Shown here: positions 44,403 to 52,340 of the stretch, one piece after another
Position numbering within the stretch: the stretch's first letter is position 1
How the letters are laid out: every line of letters begins with the position of its first letter
Assembly: GCA_026391215.1 (NCBI GenBank)
Contig: JAPLDX010000056.1
Coordinates: 108,827-171,451, forward strand
Source: Bacteroidia bacterium
GTDB taxonomy: Bacteria; Bacteroidota; Bacteroidia; Bacteroidales; VadinHA17
DNA length: 62,625 nt
Reading direction: 5' to 3'
The notes under the pieces: model-generated
The model's database searches: none
Told to the model about the DNA's origin: nothing
Seen by the model: the letters and a program-made list of their open reading frames with translations, nothing else
Made by a program: the position numbers and the translations under genes

Positions 44403-45503
44403 ATGAACGAACTTCTTGATTATATTAATGATCCTGATATCAGGAAAATAGCAGGTAAAATAATTGCTGATACCAGGATCTCTCCCGAGGATGGTCTGCT
44501 TCTTTTTACAAAAGCCGGACTGCCTCTTCTCGGAATGCTGACAGGGATTGTCAGAAGGAGAAAAAACAACGGTTTTGCATACTATATCCGTAATTTCCAT
44601 ATTGAGCCGACGAACAAATGCGTCTATAACTGCCGCTTTTGCTCTTATCATAAATCTTCTTCGGATCCTGATAGCTGGGAATACAGCCATGAGCAAATGC
44701 TTGAAATAGTCATGAAGTTCAATGATAAAGAAGTAAGTGAAGCTCATATAGTCGGAGGCGTACATCCTTCTTACGATCTTCACTACTATGGCAGCCTGAT
44801 AAAAAAAATAAGACAGCTGAGACCTTCGCTTCATATCAAAGCATTCTCTGCACCTGAGCTGGATTATATGATAAAATTGACCGGTATGACAGTTGAGGAG
44901 GGCTTGTACAGGCTGAAAGAGTATGGCCTTGATTCAATTCCCGGAGGAGGTGCTGAGATTTTTGATGAAAAGCTCAGGGCTGAAATATGCAATGAAAAAA
45001 CATCCTCCGAATCATGGCTTTCTATTCATGAAACAGCACATAAGCTGGGAATACCATCCAATGCTACAATGCTTTACGGACACTTTGAGACATATGCACA
45101 CAGGATAGACCATATGGAAAGGCTACGTAAGCTTCAGGACAGAACCGGAGGATTCAATGCCTTTATTCCCCTGAAATTCAAAAAGGCAAACAACAGTATG
45201 TCGTACCTCGGCGAGGTTAGCATTATTGAAGACTTGCGCAATTATGCAGTCTCGAGGATCTATCTGGATAACATTCAACACATTAAAGCTTACTGGCCCA
45301 TGACAGGAAAGGCAGCTGCTCAGCTCAGCCTTTCTTTCGGTGCTGATGATCTTGACGGGACAATTGATGATACTACCAGGATCTATTCGATGGCCGGGGC
45401 TGAGGAACAGAATCCTGTTATGACAACCGATGAAATATGCAAGCTGATAGCTGATGCCGGCTTTGAACCAGTTGAAAGAGATTCACTGTATAACAGGATT
45501 TAA
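44403..45503 (+). CDS. mqnE: Aminofutalosine synthase MqnE (radical SAM)
   Basis: First radical step of the futalosine route to menaquinone, joining 3-[(1-carboxyvinyl)oxy]benzoate with SAM. The 366-residue protein has the 4Fe-4S motif CVYNCRFC followed by SYHKSS. Family segments are IVGGVHPSYDLHYY, HIKAFSAPEL, IPGGGAEIF and SNATMLYGHFET. These match MqnE better than MqnC or CofH. Start choice: ATG 44403, because earlier in-frame codons lie in the rpmH terminator. No other mqn genes are in the window. Confidence 0.9.
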   Translation: MNELLDYINDPDIRKIAGKIIADTRISPEDGLLLFTKAGLPLLGMLTGIVRRRKNNGFAYYIRNFHIEPTNKCVYNCRFCSYHKSSSDPDSWEYSHEQMLEIVMKFNDKEVSEAHIVGGVHPSYDLHYYGSLIKKIRQLRPSLHIKAFSAPELDYMIKLTGMTVEEGLYRLKEYGLDSIPGGGAEIFDEKLRAEICNEKTSSESWLSIHETAHKLGIPSNATMLYGHFETYAHRIDHMERLRKLQDRTGGFNAFIPLKFKKANNSMSYLGEVSIIEDLRNYAVSRIYLDNIQHIKAYWPMTGKAAAQLSLSFGADDLDGTIDDTTRIYSMAGAEEQNPVMTTDEICKLIADAGFEPVERDSLYNRI

Positions 45504-45522
45504 TTAATGATAATTTTATCAA

Positions 45523-45530
45523 TACATTTG
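45523..45530 (+). promoter_or_regulatory. -7 box TACATTTG upstream of the PASTA gene
   Basis: Matches TAnnTTTG, 28 bases before the start; a TTTA lies about 20 bases upstream, overlapping the mqnE stop. Confidence 0.45.
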
Positions 45531-45558
45531 CGTTATCACTAATGTACATTTTGCCTGT

Positions 45559-46413
45559 ATGAGCTTTAAAAAATTCATTTTCAGCAAAGTATTCCTGAAA
45601 AACCTTGGCCTGGCATTTTTAATTGCTGTTGGCGCACTCATTCTATTGCTTTTATGGCTTAATATTTATACCAGGCATGGTCAGTCCAGAACAGTACCTG
45701 ATTTTGTGGGACTCAATAAAGAAGAGACTGCAGCTCTTGCCAAAAAGAGCAAAATGAAATACCAGATTCTTGATTCTGTTTACACTTCTGTTGTTCCGCG
45801 CGGGTGTGTGGCAGAACAGAATCCCAAACCGGGTTTTAAGGTAAAGAAATGGCGTAACATTGTATTGACTATCAACGCTTACCGTCCGGAGATGGTGGCT
45901 GTGCCTGATCTTATTGATCTCCCTCTGCGGCAGGCAATTGCTCTCATTCAGGATGCCGGGCTGGAAATGGGTGAACTCAGGTATAAATCCAACCTTTCAG
46001 TAAATTTAGTACTCGGTCAGCAAATTAATGGAAAAGATACTGAACCGGGAGATTCCATCCAGAAAGGCAGTATGATTGATCTGGTACTCGGCAAAGGACT
46101 CAGTAAACAGAAAACTGCAGTTCCCGATCTCATGGGTATGCATCTTGAACCAGCTAAGAACAGGATTCTGGGAGCATCTCTTAACCTGGGGACATTTACC
46201 TATGATAATACAATCCTTTCAGGTGATGACAGCCTGAACGCGTTTGTTTATAAGCAGAACCCGGAATATGAGGATGACGCTACATTACAGCTTGGCGATT
46301 TAATTTATTTGTGGCTGACGGTGGATTCCCTCAGATTACCAGTAGATTCTTCTTTGATTGTTTTGCCTGATACAGTGCTCCCTGCCGGAATCCGGCCCGG
46401 AACAACTATTTAA
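45559..46413 (+). CDS. Membrane-anchored PASTA-domain protein
   Basis: A 284-residue protein with one membrane segment (about 15-37) and three PASTA repeats outside it: VPDFVGLNKEETAALAKKS, VPDLIDLPLRQAIALIQDA and VPDLMGMHLEPAKNRILGA. PASTA domains bind uncrosslinked peptidoglycan or lipid II. No kinase or transpeptidase domain is attached, unlike Stk kinases and PBP2x. As I recall, Bacteroidota often keep a PASTA gene beside rluD and ddl, as here (rluD at 48.3 kb, ddl at 51.4 kb). Six bases separate it from the next gene. Confidence 0.9.
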   Translation: MSFKKFIFSKVFLKNLGLAFLIAVGALILLLLWLNIYTRHGQSRTVPDFVGLNKEETAALAKKSKMKYQILDSVYTSVVPRGCVAEQNPKPGFKVKKWRNIVLTINAYRPEMVAVPDLIDLPLRQAIALIQDAGLEMGELRYKSNLSVNLVLGQQINGKDTEPGDSIQKGSMIDLVLGKGLSKQKTAVPDLMGMHLEPAKNRILGASLNLGTFTYDNTILSGDDSLNAFVYKQNPEYEDDATLQLGDLIYLWLTVDSLRLPVDSSLIVLPDTVLPAGIRPGTTI

Positions 46414-46418
46414 TCCTG

Positions 46419-48269
46419 ATGTTCAAGAAGGTATTCTTAAATATCATTTTATCGTGTTTGTGCATAGGATTAGCTAAAGGCCAGGAAATTGTAACAGGCC
46501 TTCAGACAAATCTCCTTCTGAAAAATGCTGGTCCTGTTTATACTGAATCAAAGTCACTTGAAGAAGATACTCTTGAGCTTCCTTTCTTTGATGATTTTTC
46601 AGGTCAGCATATTTTCCCTGACAGTAAAAAATGGTCTGATAATTTTGTATTTGTAAACGACACATACAGCGATAAGCAAATAACCACAGGAATTGCCACC
46701 TTTGATGCGCTTAACAGTACGGGGAGGCTATATGAAACGGCTTCTTCCATAGTTTTTGAAGCTGACCATCTTACATCACATCCTTTAAATCTTAACTTTC
46801 CTTCAACTGACAACATCTGGTTAAGCTTCCATTTCCAGCCGGGAGGGCTTGCAGATATGCCCGAGGAAAACGACAGCCTCACCCTCCAGTTTTTTGCTCC
46901 CGCCGAAAGTAAATGGTATTCAGTATGGAACAGCCCGGGAAACAATTACGCTGATTTCAAGGCAGTTATAATTAAGATAGATCAGGCAAGGTTCCTGAAA
47001 AAAGGATTCAGATTCCGCTTCACTAACTATGCAAGTCTCAGTGCAAATCTTATTGATCCTTCAATCGTCAGCAACTGTGACCAGTGGAATATTGACTATG
47101 TGCTTCTTGATAAAAACAGGAATTCCGGTGATACAGTATATGCTGATGTGGCTTTCAGGTATCCGCTCAGGTCGCTCCTTAATTCACATGAGGCAATGCC
47201 ATGGAAGCAATTTATTGAGATCTATTACCAGGAAATGGGTTCAACGATTCCTATTCATTACCGTAACAACGATATCATTGAAAGGAATGTAACAAGAAAA
47301 TTTCAGGTATGGGATGTTTATGACAATGCTCTTTCAGGTAGCTTTTCAGCCGGAGCAACAAATATCTCTCCGCTTACCAGTGTTGATTATGACGCTTCAA
47401 ATACTTATACCTTCATTAGCAACAGAAGCGACTCTGCATTATTCAAAATAACATGCTGGCTTATGACAGATGATTTTGATCCCAAAGAAAATGATACGCT
47501 AGTATATTACCAGCACTTCGGTAACTACTTTGCATTTGATGACGGATCGGCAGAAAGCGGCTATGGAGTTAATGGCCTGGGATCAAGAAATGCCATGGTG
47601 GCGTACAGGTTCAAGTCATTTATCGAGGACACATTAAGAGCAGTAAGTATCTGCTTCAACGATAGTTACATGAATTCAAATCTGAGATCATTTGACCTGA
47701 TGGTATGGGATAATTCAGATGGTCACCCCGGAAATGTTCTTTATACACTTGAGGAGATTATGGTCGAACAGGGAGATGAAATAAACGGATTTCATACCTA
47801 TATTCTGCCTTCAGGAGTGGCAGTTAACAATACTTTCTATATAGGATGGAGACAGCGGTCAGAGACTTTCATGAATGCAGGGATTGATATCAACACACCT
47901 CATAACGGGAAACAGTATTATTGGATAAACGGCAACTGGAATCTTTCCCAGATAACAGGCAGCCTAATGATCAGACCGATTGTGGGCCCTTCGCTTTCCA
48001 CCTCCGTCAATGATATAATTTACAATGATAAAAACATCCTTCATTTCTGGCCAAATCCGGCAAGAGACTATATTACAATAGATCCGGGAGACTCACGGTT
48101 TTCAGAACTGGTATATATCTCCATATACGATCTTCAGGGGCGCCGTCTGATAAATGTTCCATACAGCGATAAAATAGATATATCATCCCTGAATGAAGGT
48201 TTATACATTATTACAGCAAGCCGGAATGGAATACCAGCAGGGTACAGTCGTCTTGTAAAAACCAGGTAG
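46419..48269 (+). CDS. Type IX secretion cargo protein with C-terminal sorting domain
   Basis: A 616-residue exported protein (signal MFKKVFLNIILSCLCIGLAKG). The last 75 residues form a type A T9SS sorting domain: NPARDYITI, YDLQGRRLI, ISSLNEGLYIIT and a basic ending LVKTR. The body has beta-sandwich character (FDDFSGQHIFPDSKKW, FDDGSAESGYGV) without a recognised enzyme domain. It is therefore secreted through the outer membrane and probably attached to the surface. It lies between the PASTA gene and rluD with 5-6 base gaps, so it is cotranscribed with housekeeping genes. Confidence 0.87.
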   Translation: MFKKVFLNIILSCLCIGLAKGQEIVTGLQTNLLLKNAGPVYTESKSLEEDTLELPFFDDFSGQHIFPDSKKWSDNFVFVNDTYSDKQITTGIATFDALNSTGRLYETASSIVFEADHLTSHPLNLNFPSTDNIWLSFHFQPGGLADMPEENDSLTLQFFAPAESKWYSVWNSPGNNYADFKAVIIKIDQARFLKKGFRFRFTNYASLSANLIDPSIVSNCDQWNIDYVLLDKNRNSGDTVYADVAFRYPLRSLLNSHEAMPWKQFIEIYYQEMGSTIPIHYRNNDIIERNVTRKFQVWDVYDNALSGSFSAGATNISPLTSVDYDASNTYTFISNRSDSALFKITCWLMTDDFDPKENDTLVYYQHFGNYFAFDDGSAESGYGVNGLGSRNAMVAYRFKSFIEDTLRAVSICFNDSYMNSNLRSFDLMVWDNSDGHPGNVLYTLEEIMVEQGDEINGFHTYILPSGVAVNNTFYIGWRQRSETFMNAGIDINTPHNGKQYYWINGNWNLSQITGSLMIRPIVGPSLSTSVNDIIYNDKNILHFWPNPARDYITIDPGDSRFSELVYISIYDLQGRRLINVPYSDKIDISSLNEGLYIITASRNGIPAGYSRLVKTR

Positions 48270-48275
48270 TTAATA

Positions 48276-49307
48276 ATGGATGAAGAGGAATTAGTTGAGC
48301 AGCAGGAACTTTTTGAACATCACAGGTTCAGGATTGATCCGGGACAAACGATGCTCAGGATTGACAAATTCCTCTTTGACAGGATAGAAAATATTTCGAG
48401 AACACGTATCCAGAATGCAGCCAATGCCGGCAACATTCTCGTTAATAATAATCCTGTCAAGCCAAATTACAAGGTTAAGCCAAATGACATTATACAGATC
48501 CTTCTCCCGAATCCGCCAAGAGAAACTGAGATTATACCGGAAAATATTCCAGTTAATATTATATATGAGGATGAAGATGTTGTGGTTGTAAATAAGGATC
48601 CCGGAATGGTTGTGCATCCGGCTTACGGTAATTATACAGGTACACTGGTCAATGCATTAATGTGGCACTTTAAGGATCTTCCGCTTTTTCAGACAGGAGA
48701 GCTCAGACCGGGGCTTGTTCACAGAATAGATAAAGATACATCGGGCATCCTCGTAATAGCAAAAAACGAATTTGCACTTAACAGGCTTTCAAGGCAGTTC
48801 TATGAACGCACAACCGACAGAAAATATATTGCTCTGGTTTGGGGTGTACCGGATCCACGGGAAGGTACAATAAAGAATAATATCGGGAGGAGTGTCTGCA
48901 ACAGGAAGGTAATGCAGGTATTCCCGGACGGAAGCAAAGGGAAAACAGCAGTGACCCATTATAAGATCGTTGAGGATCTTGGTTATATTTCAATGGTTGA
49001 ATGCAAGCTTGAAACAGGACGCACACACCAGATAAGGGTACATTTCAGCTATATTAAACATCCTCTGTTCAATGATGATGAATATGGAGGGGACAGGATA
49101 CTAAAGGGGACCACATTCAGCAGATACCAGCAATTCATAAGGAATTGTTTTAAGATCCTGCCAAGACAGGCTCTTCATGCAAAATCTCTGGCTTTCAATC
49201 ATCCGGTCTCAGGGAAACGCCTTTTCTTCGATTCAGAGCTCCCTGGTGATATGAAACAGGTTATCGAAAAATGGAGAATATATATTTCTGGAAGAGAAAA
49301 AAATTAA
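48276..49307 (+). CDS. rluD: Ribosomal large subunit pseudouridine synthase (RluD/RluA family)
   Basis: The N-terminal S4 RNA-binding domain (about 25-95, with RIDKFLFDRI and RTRIQNAANAGNILVN) precedes the pseudouridine synthase domain. The catalytic Asp is in HRIDKDTSGIL, and ETGRTHQIRVH and HAKSLAFNHP follow. The 343-residue length fits RluD, which modifies U1911/1915/1917 of 23S rRNA in E. coli; the exact target here is inferred. Its stop codon is the TAA of a palindromic repeat that starts at 49304. Confidence 0.9.
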   Translation: MDEEELVEQQELFEHHRFRIDPGQTMLRIDKFLFDRIENISRTRIQNAANAGNILVNNNPVKPNYKVKPNDIIQILLPNPPRETEIIPENIPVNIIYEDEDVVVVNKDPGMVVHPAYGNYTGTLVNALMWHFKDLPLFQTGELRPGLVHRIDKDTSGILVIAKNEFALNRLSRQFYERTTDRKYIALVWGVPDPREGTIKNNIGRSVCNRKVMQVFPDGSKGKTAVTHYKIVEDLGYISMVECKLETGRTHQIRVHFSYIKHPLFNDDEYGGDRILKGTTFSRYQQFIRNCFKILPRQALHAKSLAFNHPVSGKRLFFDSELPGDMKQVIEKWRIYISGREKN

Positions 49308-49402
49308 CCGCAAAGATCGCAGAGGATTGCAAAGGTCGCAAAGGAAACTGAAGAAGTCTTCTTTGCGTGCTTTGCGCCTGCTTAGCGTACTTTGCGGTTA
49401 AA
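49304..49402. repeat. Imperfect palindromic GCAAAG-rich element
   Basis: Left arm TTAACCGCAAAGATCGCAGA with further GCAAAG repeats; the right arm, read on the minus strand, is TTAACCGCAAAGTACGCTAA with the same repeats. The arms meet near 49355. It fills the gap between convergent rluD and the YgcG-like gene and supplies the rluD stop codon. Confidence 0.75.
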
Positions 49403-49415
49403 TTACCTTATTCTT

Positions 49416-50222
49416 TTACCAGCTTCCGCCGGCGCCGCCGCCTCCGAAGCTGCCACCGCCAAAGCCTCCGAAACCTCCTCCTCCGCCGCCTCCGGAAAAT
49501 CCGCCCCAGCTGCCACCATGACTGCCACGTCCGGAATTCATCATGGACAGCAGGAGCCAGAGAGGCAATCCTTTACCGCTTATATGTCTCTGGTTCTTCC
49601 CACCCTTACTCCGCATGGATATAATCATAATAATGATTATTACTATGATGATAAAAGGAACCAGGCCATTAAAATCATCCTTGCCTTTTTTGCCATACTG
49701 ATCTGCTGTGAATTCTCCACTCGCCAGAGCCATCAGGGTTGTCGTAGCTTTATCAAGGCCTCCATAGTAATCCCCGTTGCGGAATGCCGGAAGTATCTCA
49801 TCATCAATTATTTCTTCACATAAAAGATCAGGAATAACCCCCTCAAGACCATAACCTGGTGCAATAAATACCTGTCCTGATGAAGATTCGGTTTTGGATT
49901 TGACGAGTACCAGCACACCATTATTAAGACCTTTTTGTCCGATTCCCCATTTTTCAGCAAGGCGAAAGGTATAATCAGATCTGTCATATCCGCCAAGATC
50001 CTCAACTATCACTATTGCTATCTGGGTGGAAGTAGTATCATTATATGCAACCAGCTTATTTTCAAGCGTTCTGACCTCGTTGCTGTTCAGCACTCCTGCA
50101 AAATCATTCACAAGACGCGGAGGATAAGGTTTTTCAGGTATATCCTGTGCAGTCAGTATCCCCTCCGACAGTATGATCAGGAAAAGAATACGTGATATTG
50201 ATGAAATTATATTCCTCATCAT
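49416..50222 (-). CDS. YgcG-like TPM-domain membrane protein
   Basis: A 268-residue protein with a signal sequence and a TPM domain (about 28-155) starting PPRLVNDFAGVLNSNEV, with AIVIVEDLGGYD. A hydrophobic segment follows (about 190-205). The extreme glycine tail (GGGGGGGFGGFGGGSFGGGG) ends in GGSW. TPM_phosphatase-family proteins have been linked to photosystem II repair in plants; the bacterial role is unclear. It overlaps the upstream TPM gene by four bases (ATGA) in a lemA-tpm-ygcG operon. Confidence 0.9.
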   Translation of the reverse strand: MMRNIISSISRILFLIILSEGILTAQDIPEKPYPPRLVNDFAGVLNSNEVRTLENKLVAYNDTTSTQIAIVIVEDLGGYDRSDYTFRLAEKWGIGQKGLNNGVLVLVKSKTESSSGQVFIAPGYGLEGVIPDLLCEEIIDDEILPAFRNGDYYGGLDKATTTLMALASGEFTADQYGKKGKDDFNGLVPFIIIVIIIIMIISMRSKGGKNQRHISGKGLPLWLLLSMMNSGRGSHGGSWGGFSGGGGGGGFGGFGGGSFGGGGAGGSW

Positions 50223-50668
50223 CCTATTACTGTATCGTCAAATGAAATGTCGTCAGGCAGCTCGTTGACATCATCCTTATGATATGGGAAATGTGATTTT
50301 AGCTGCAGACCGGCCATGAGTATTCCTTTAGTAAGACCTTCTGCAAATTTCTCCTCCCGGAAATGCTTTTCCATTATATCTTTTATGTTGTCCCAGAAAT
50401 TTTCAGGCACTTTTGAATTTATTCCATGATCCCCGATCACGGCAAATTTTCTGTTGTCCACAGCAAGGTAAAATAAGACGCCATTCCTTTCAGCGGTTTT
50501 ATCCATCTTTATCTTCTTAAAGATCCATGCTGCCCTGTCAAGGACATCCCCGTCAATATGGGTTTCAATATGTACCCTTATCTCTCCGGAAGTCATATTT
50601 TCAGCTTCTTTTATAGCTGAAAGTATGTCAGCCTGCTGCTCTTTTGTAAAAAACGATGGGGCCTTCAT
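50219..50668 (-). CDS. TPM-domain protein, small
   Basis: A 149-residue protein made almost wholly of a TPM domain: AIKEAENMTSGEIRVHIE, RNGVLFYLAVDNRKFAVIGD, and a C-terminal LTKGILMAG helix. There is no signal peptide or obvious membrane segment, so it is probably cytoplasmic or peripherally attached. It lies between lemA (21-base gap) and the YgcG-like gene (four-base overlap). This trio is a recurrent Bacteroidota operon, as I recall. Confidence 0.88.
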   Translation of the reverse strand: MKAPSFFTKEQQADILSAIKEAENMTSGEIRVHIETHIDGDVLDRAAWIFKKIKMDKTAERNGVLFYLAVDNRKFAVIGDHGINSKVPENFWDNIKDIMEKHFREEKFAEGLTKGILMAGLQLKSHFPYHKDDVNELPDDISFDDTVIG

Positions 50669-50689
50669 TGAATTTGATAAGGTAAAATA

Positions 50690-51292
50690 TCAGAATTTAA
50701 CTTCAGGTGCCTTGTCAGCCCCCTCCATCGATTCAAAATAGGGACGGGCCGTAAATCCGAACATGCCTGCAATGAAATTTTGCGGGAATCTCTTTATGTA
50801 CACATTGAAAGTCTGAGCAACCTCGTTGAATTTTCTTCTTTCAACTGATATCCTGTTTTCAGTACCTTCAAGTTCAACCTGAAGATCCCTGAAGTTCTGT
50901 GTAGCTTTAAGTTCAGGATATTTCTCAACCACAACCATAAGCCTTGAAAGTGCTGAACTCAGTTCTCCCTGGGCTTGCACAAACTGCTGCATGTTTTCAG
51001 CCGTCATCTTAGTCGGATCCAGTGTTATCTGGGTTGCCTTTGCCCTGGCTTCAATTACCTGTGTAAGAGTCTCCTGCTCAAATGCCGCAGCTCCTTTTAC
51101 AGTGTTGACAAAATTCGGAATGAGGTCAGCCCTGCGCTGATATTGTGTCTCAACATTGCCCCACTGGCTTGTAACAACTTCCTGATATGTAACCATCTGA
51201 TTATAAACCTTTGTACCCCAGATTACTACACCCAGAACAATAAGTCCCAGGAACGCAACTATAATGATCGTAAGCAAACAACCTTTTTTCAT
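50690..51292 (-). CDS. lemA: LemA family protein
   Basis: A 200-residue protein with an N-terminal membrane segment (about 5-27, TIIIVAFLGLIVLGVVIWG) and a long alpha-helical body. Family motifs are QYQRRADLIPNFVNTVKG, ALSRLMVVVEKYPELKA and NRISVERRKFNEVAQTFN. It ends near FPQNFIAGMFGF. LemA topology is a helical bundle on the periplasmic side; function is unknown. First gene of the operon, with its own -7 box. Confidence 0.93.
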   Translation of the reverse strand: MKKGCLLTIIIVAFLGLIVLGVVIWGTKVYNQMVTYQEVVTSQWGNVETQYQRRADLIPNFVNTVKGAAAFEQETLTQVIEARAKATQITLDPTKMTAENMQQFVQAQGELSSALSRLMVVVEKYPELKATQNFRDLQVELEGTENRISVERRKFNEVAQTFNVYIKRFPQNFIAGMFGFTARPYFESMEGADKAPEVKF

Positions 51293-51315
51293 TTTTTGAC
51301 TTTTTAAAATTTTAA

Positions 51316-51323
51316 CAAAGGTA
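51316..51323 (-). promoter_or_regulatory. -7 box TACCTTTG upstream of lemA
   Basis: The minus strand reads TACCTTTG, matching TAnnTTTG, 23 bases before the lemA start. The same short region carries a box for ddl on the other strand. Confidence 0.4.
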
Positions 51324-51333
51324 ATATATTAAC

Positions 51334-51341
51334 TACATTTG
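51334..51341 (+). promoter_or_regulatory. -7 box TACATTTG upstream of ddl
   Basis: Matches TAnnTTTG, 23 bases before the ATG. A TTTA sits 19 bases upstream (51311-51314). Confidence 0.5.
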
Positions 51342-51364
51342 ATCATTAAAATCTATTATTCTTG

Positions 51365-52336
51365 ATGAGAACGATTGCAATTGCAGCCGGGGGTGATTCC
51401 TCTGAATATGAGATCTCGGTAAAGAGCGCTGAGCAGGTAAGTAAATCACTCTCAGACCGTTACATGGTCTATATAATCATGATAAGGGGCGTAAACTGGT
51501 ATTGGGAAGATGAGAAGGGTCGCTACCATTCTATCGATAAGAACGATTTTACTCTTAATGTTGATGATTCAAAAATCAGATTTGACGCTGTCTTCATTGC
51601 CATACACGGATCTCCCGGCGAGAATGGCCTGCTGCAGGGCTATTTTGATATGCTGAAGATCCCATACACAAGCTGCGGAGCTTTTTGTTCGGCTCTCACA
51701 TTCAACAAGCAGGCATGTAAGATGTCCCTGAAAGAATATAAGATACCAATGGCTGATGCAATCCTGGTGAGGAAGGGTGACCAGATTGACCCTGCAAAAA
51801 TAATCAGCCGTACAGGATTACCCTGTTTTGTAAAGCCAAATGACAGCGGATCAAGTTTTGGTGTAACAAAGGTCAGTGAAGAGGGAAAGCTGTTATCTGC
51901 CATCGAAACTGCATTCAGTGAAAGCGATGAAGTCCTGATTGAGGTCTTCATGAAAGGGAGGGAAGTAGCCTGCGGTGTTGTAAAAACAGGTAATAAGACA
52001 CTGGTATTGCCTGTTACTGAGATAATCAGCAAAAATGAATTCTTTGATTACGAAGCCAAATATACCCCGGGAAAGTCAGACGAAGTTACTCCGGCTGATA
52101 TGCCTCGTTCTATTACCGGCAAGATCCAGGAATTAAGTTCAAGGATTTACGGTCTTCTTGGTTGTAAAGGAATTGTAAGGGTTGACTTTATCATAATCGA
52201 CAATAAACCATTCTTCCTGGAAATCAATACGGTACCAGGGATGACTGAAGAGAGTATAATTCCGGCACAGGTAAAAGCTGCAGGAATTAGACTCGAAGAT
52301 CTTTACTCGTCGGTAATCGAGGATATCTTAAAATAG
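51365..52336 (+). CDS. ddl: D-alanine--D-alanine ligase
   Basis: An ATP-grasp enzyme that makes the D-Ala-D-Ala dipeptide used by MurF. In 323 residues it shows the N-terminal AAGGDSSEYEISVKSA, IHGSPGENGLLQGYFDML and TFNKQACKMSL. FVKPNDSGSSFGV (ATP-grasp) and the metal-binding FFLEINTVPGMTEESI follow. ATG 51365 is chosen over the TTG one codon before it. Its dipeptide is used by MurF-Alr at 27.7-30.2 kb. It ends four bases before the convergent lipoprotein gene. Confidence 0.95.
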   Translation: MRTIAIAAGGDSSEYEISVKSAEQVSKSLSDRYMVYIIMIRGVNWYWEDEKGRYHSIDKNDFTLNVDDSKIRFDAVFIAIHGSPGENGLLQGYFDMLKIPYTSCGAFCSALTFNKQACKMSLKEYKIPMADAILVRKGDQIDPAKIISRTGLPCFVKPNDSGSSFGVTKVSEEGKLLSAIETAFSESDEVLIEVFMKGREVACGVVKTGNKTLVLPVTEIISKNEFFDYEAKYTPGKSDEVTPADMPRSITGKIQELSSRIYGLLGCKGIVRVDFIIIDNKPFFLEINTVPGMTEESIIPAQVKAAGIRLEDLYSSVIEDILK

Positions 52337-52340
52337 CGCT

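Noticed and set aside
49392..49823. Ala/Ser-rich open frames on the plus strand
   Set aside because: They are antisense to the glycine tail of the YgcG-like protein; the repetitive composition is a shadow of GGN codons.
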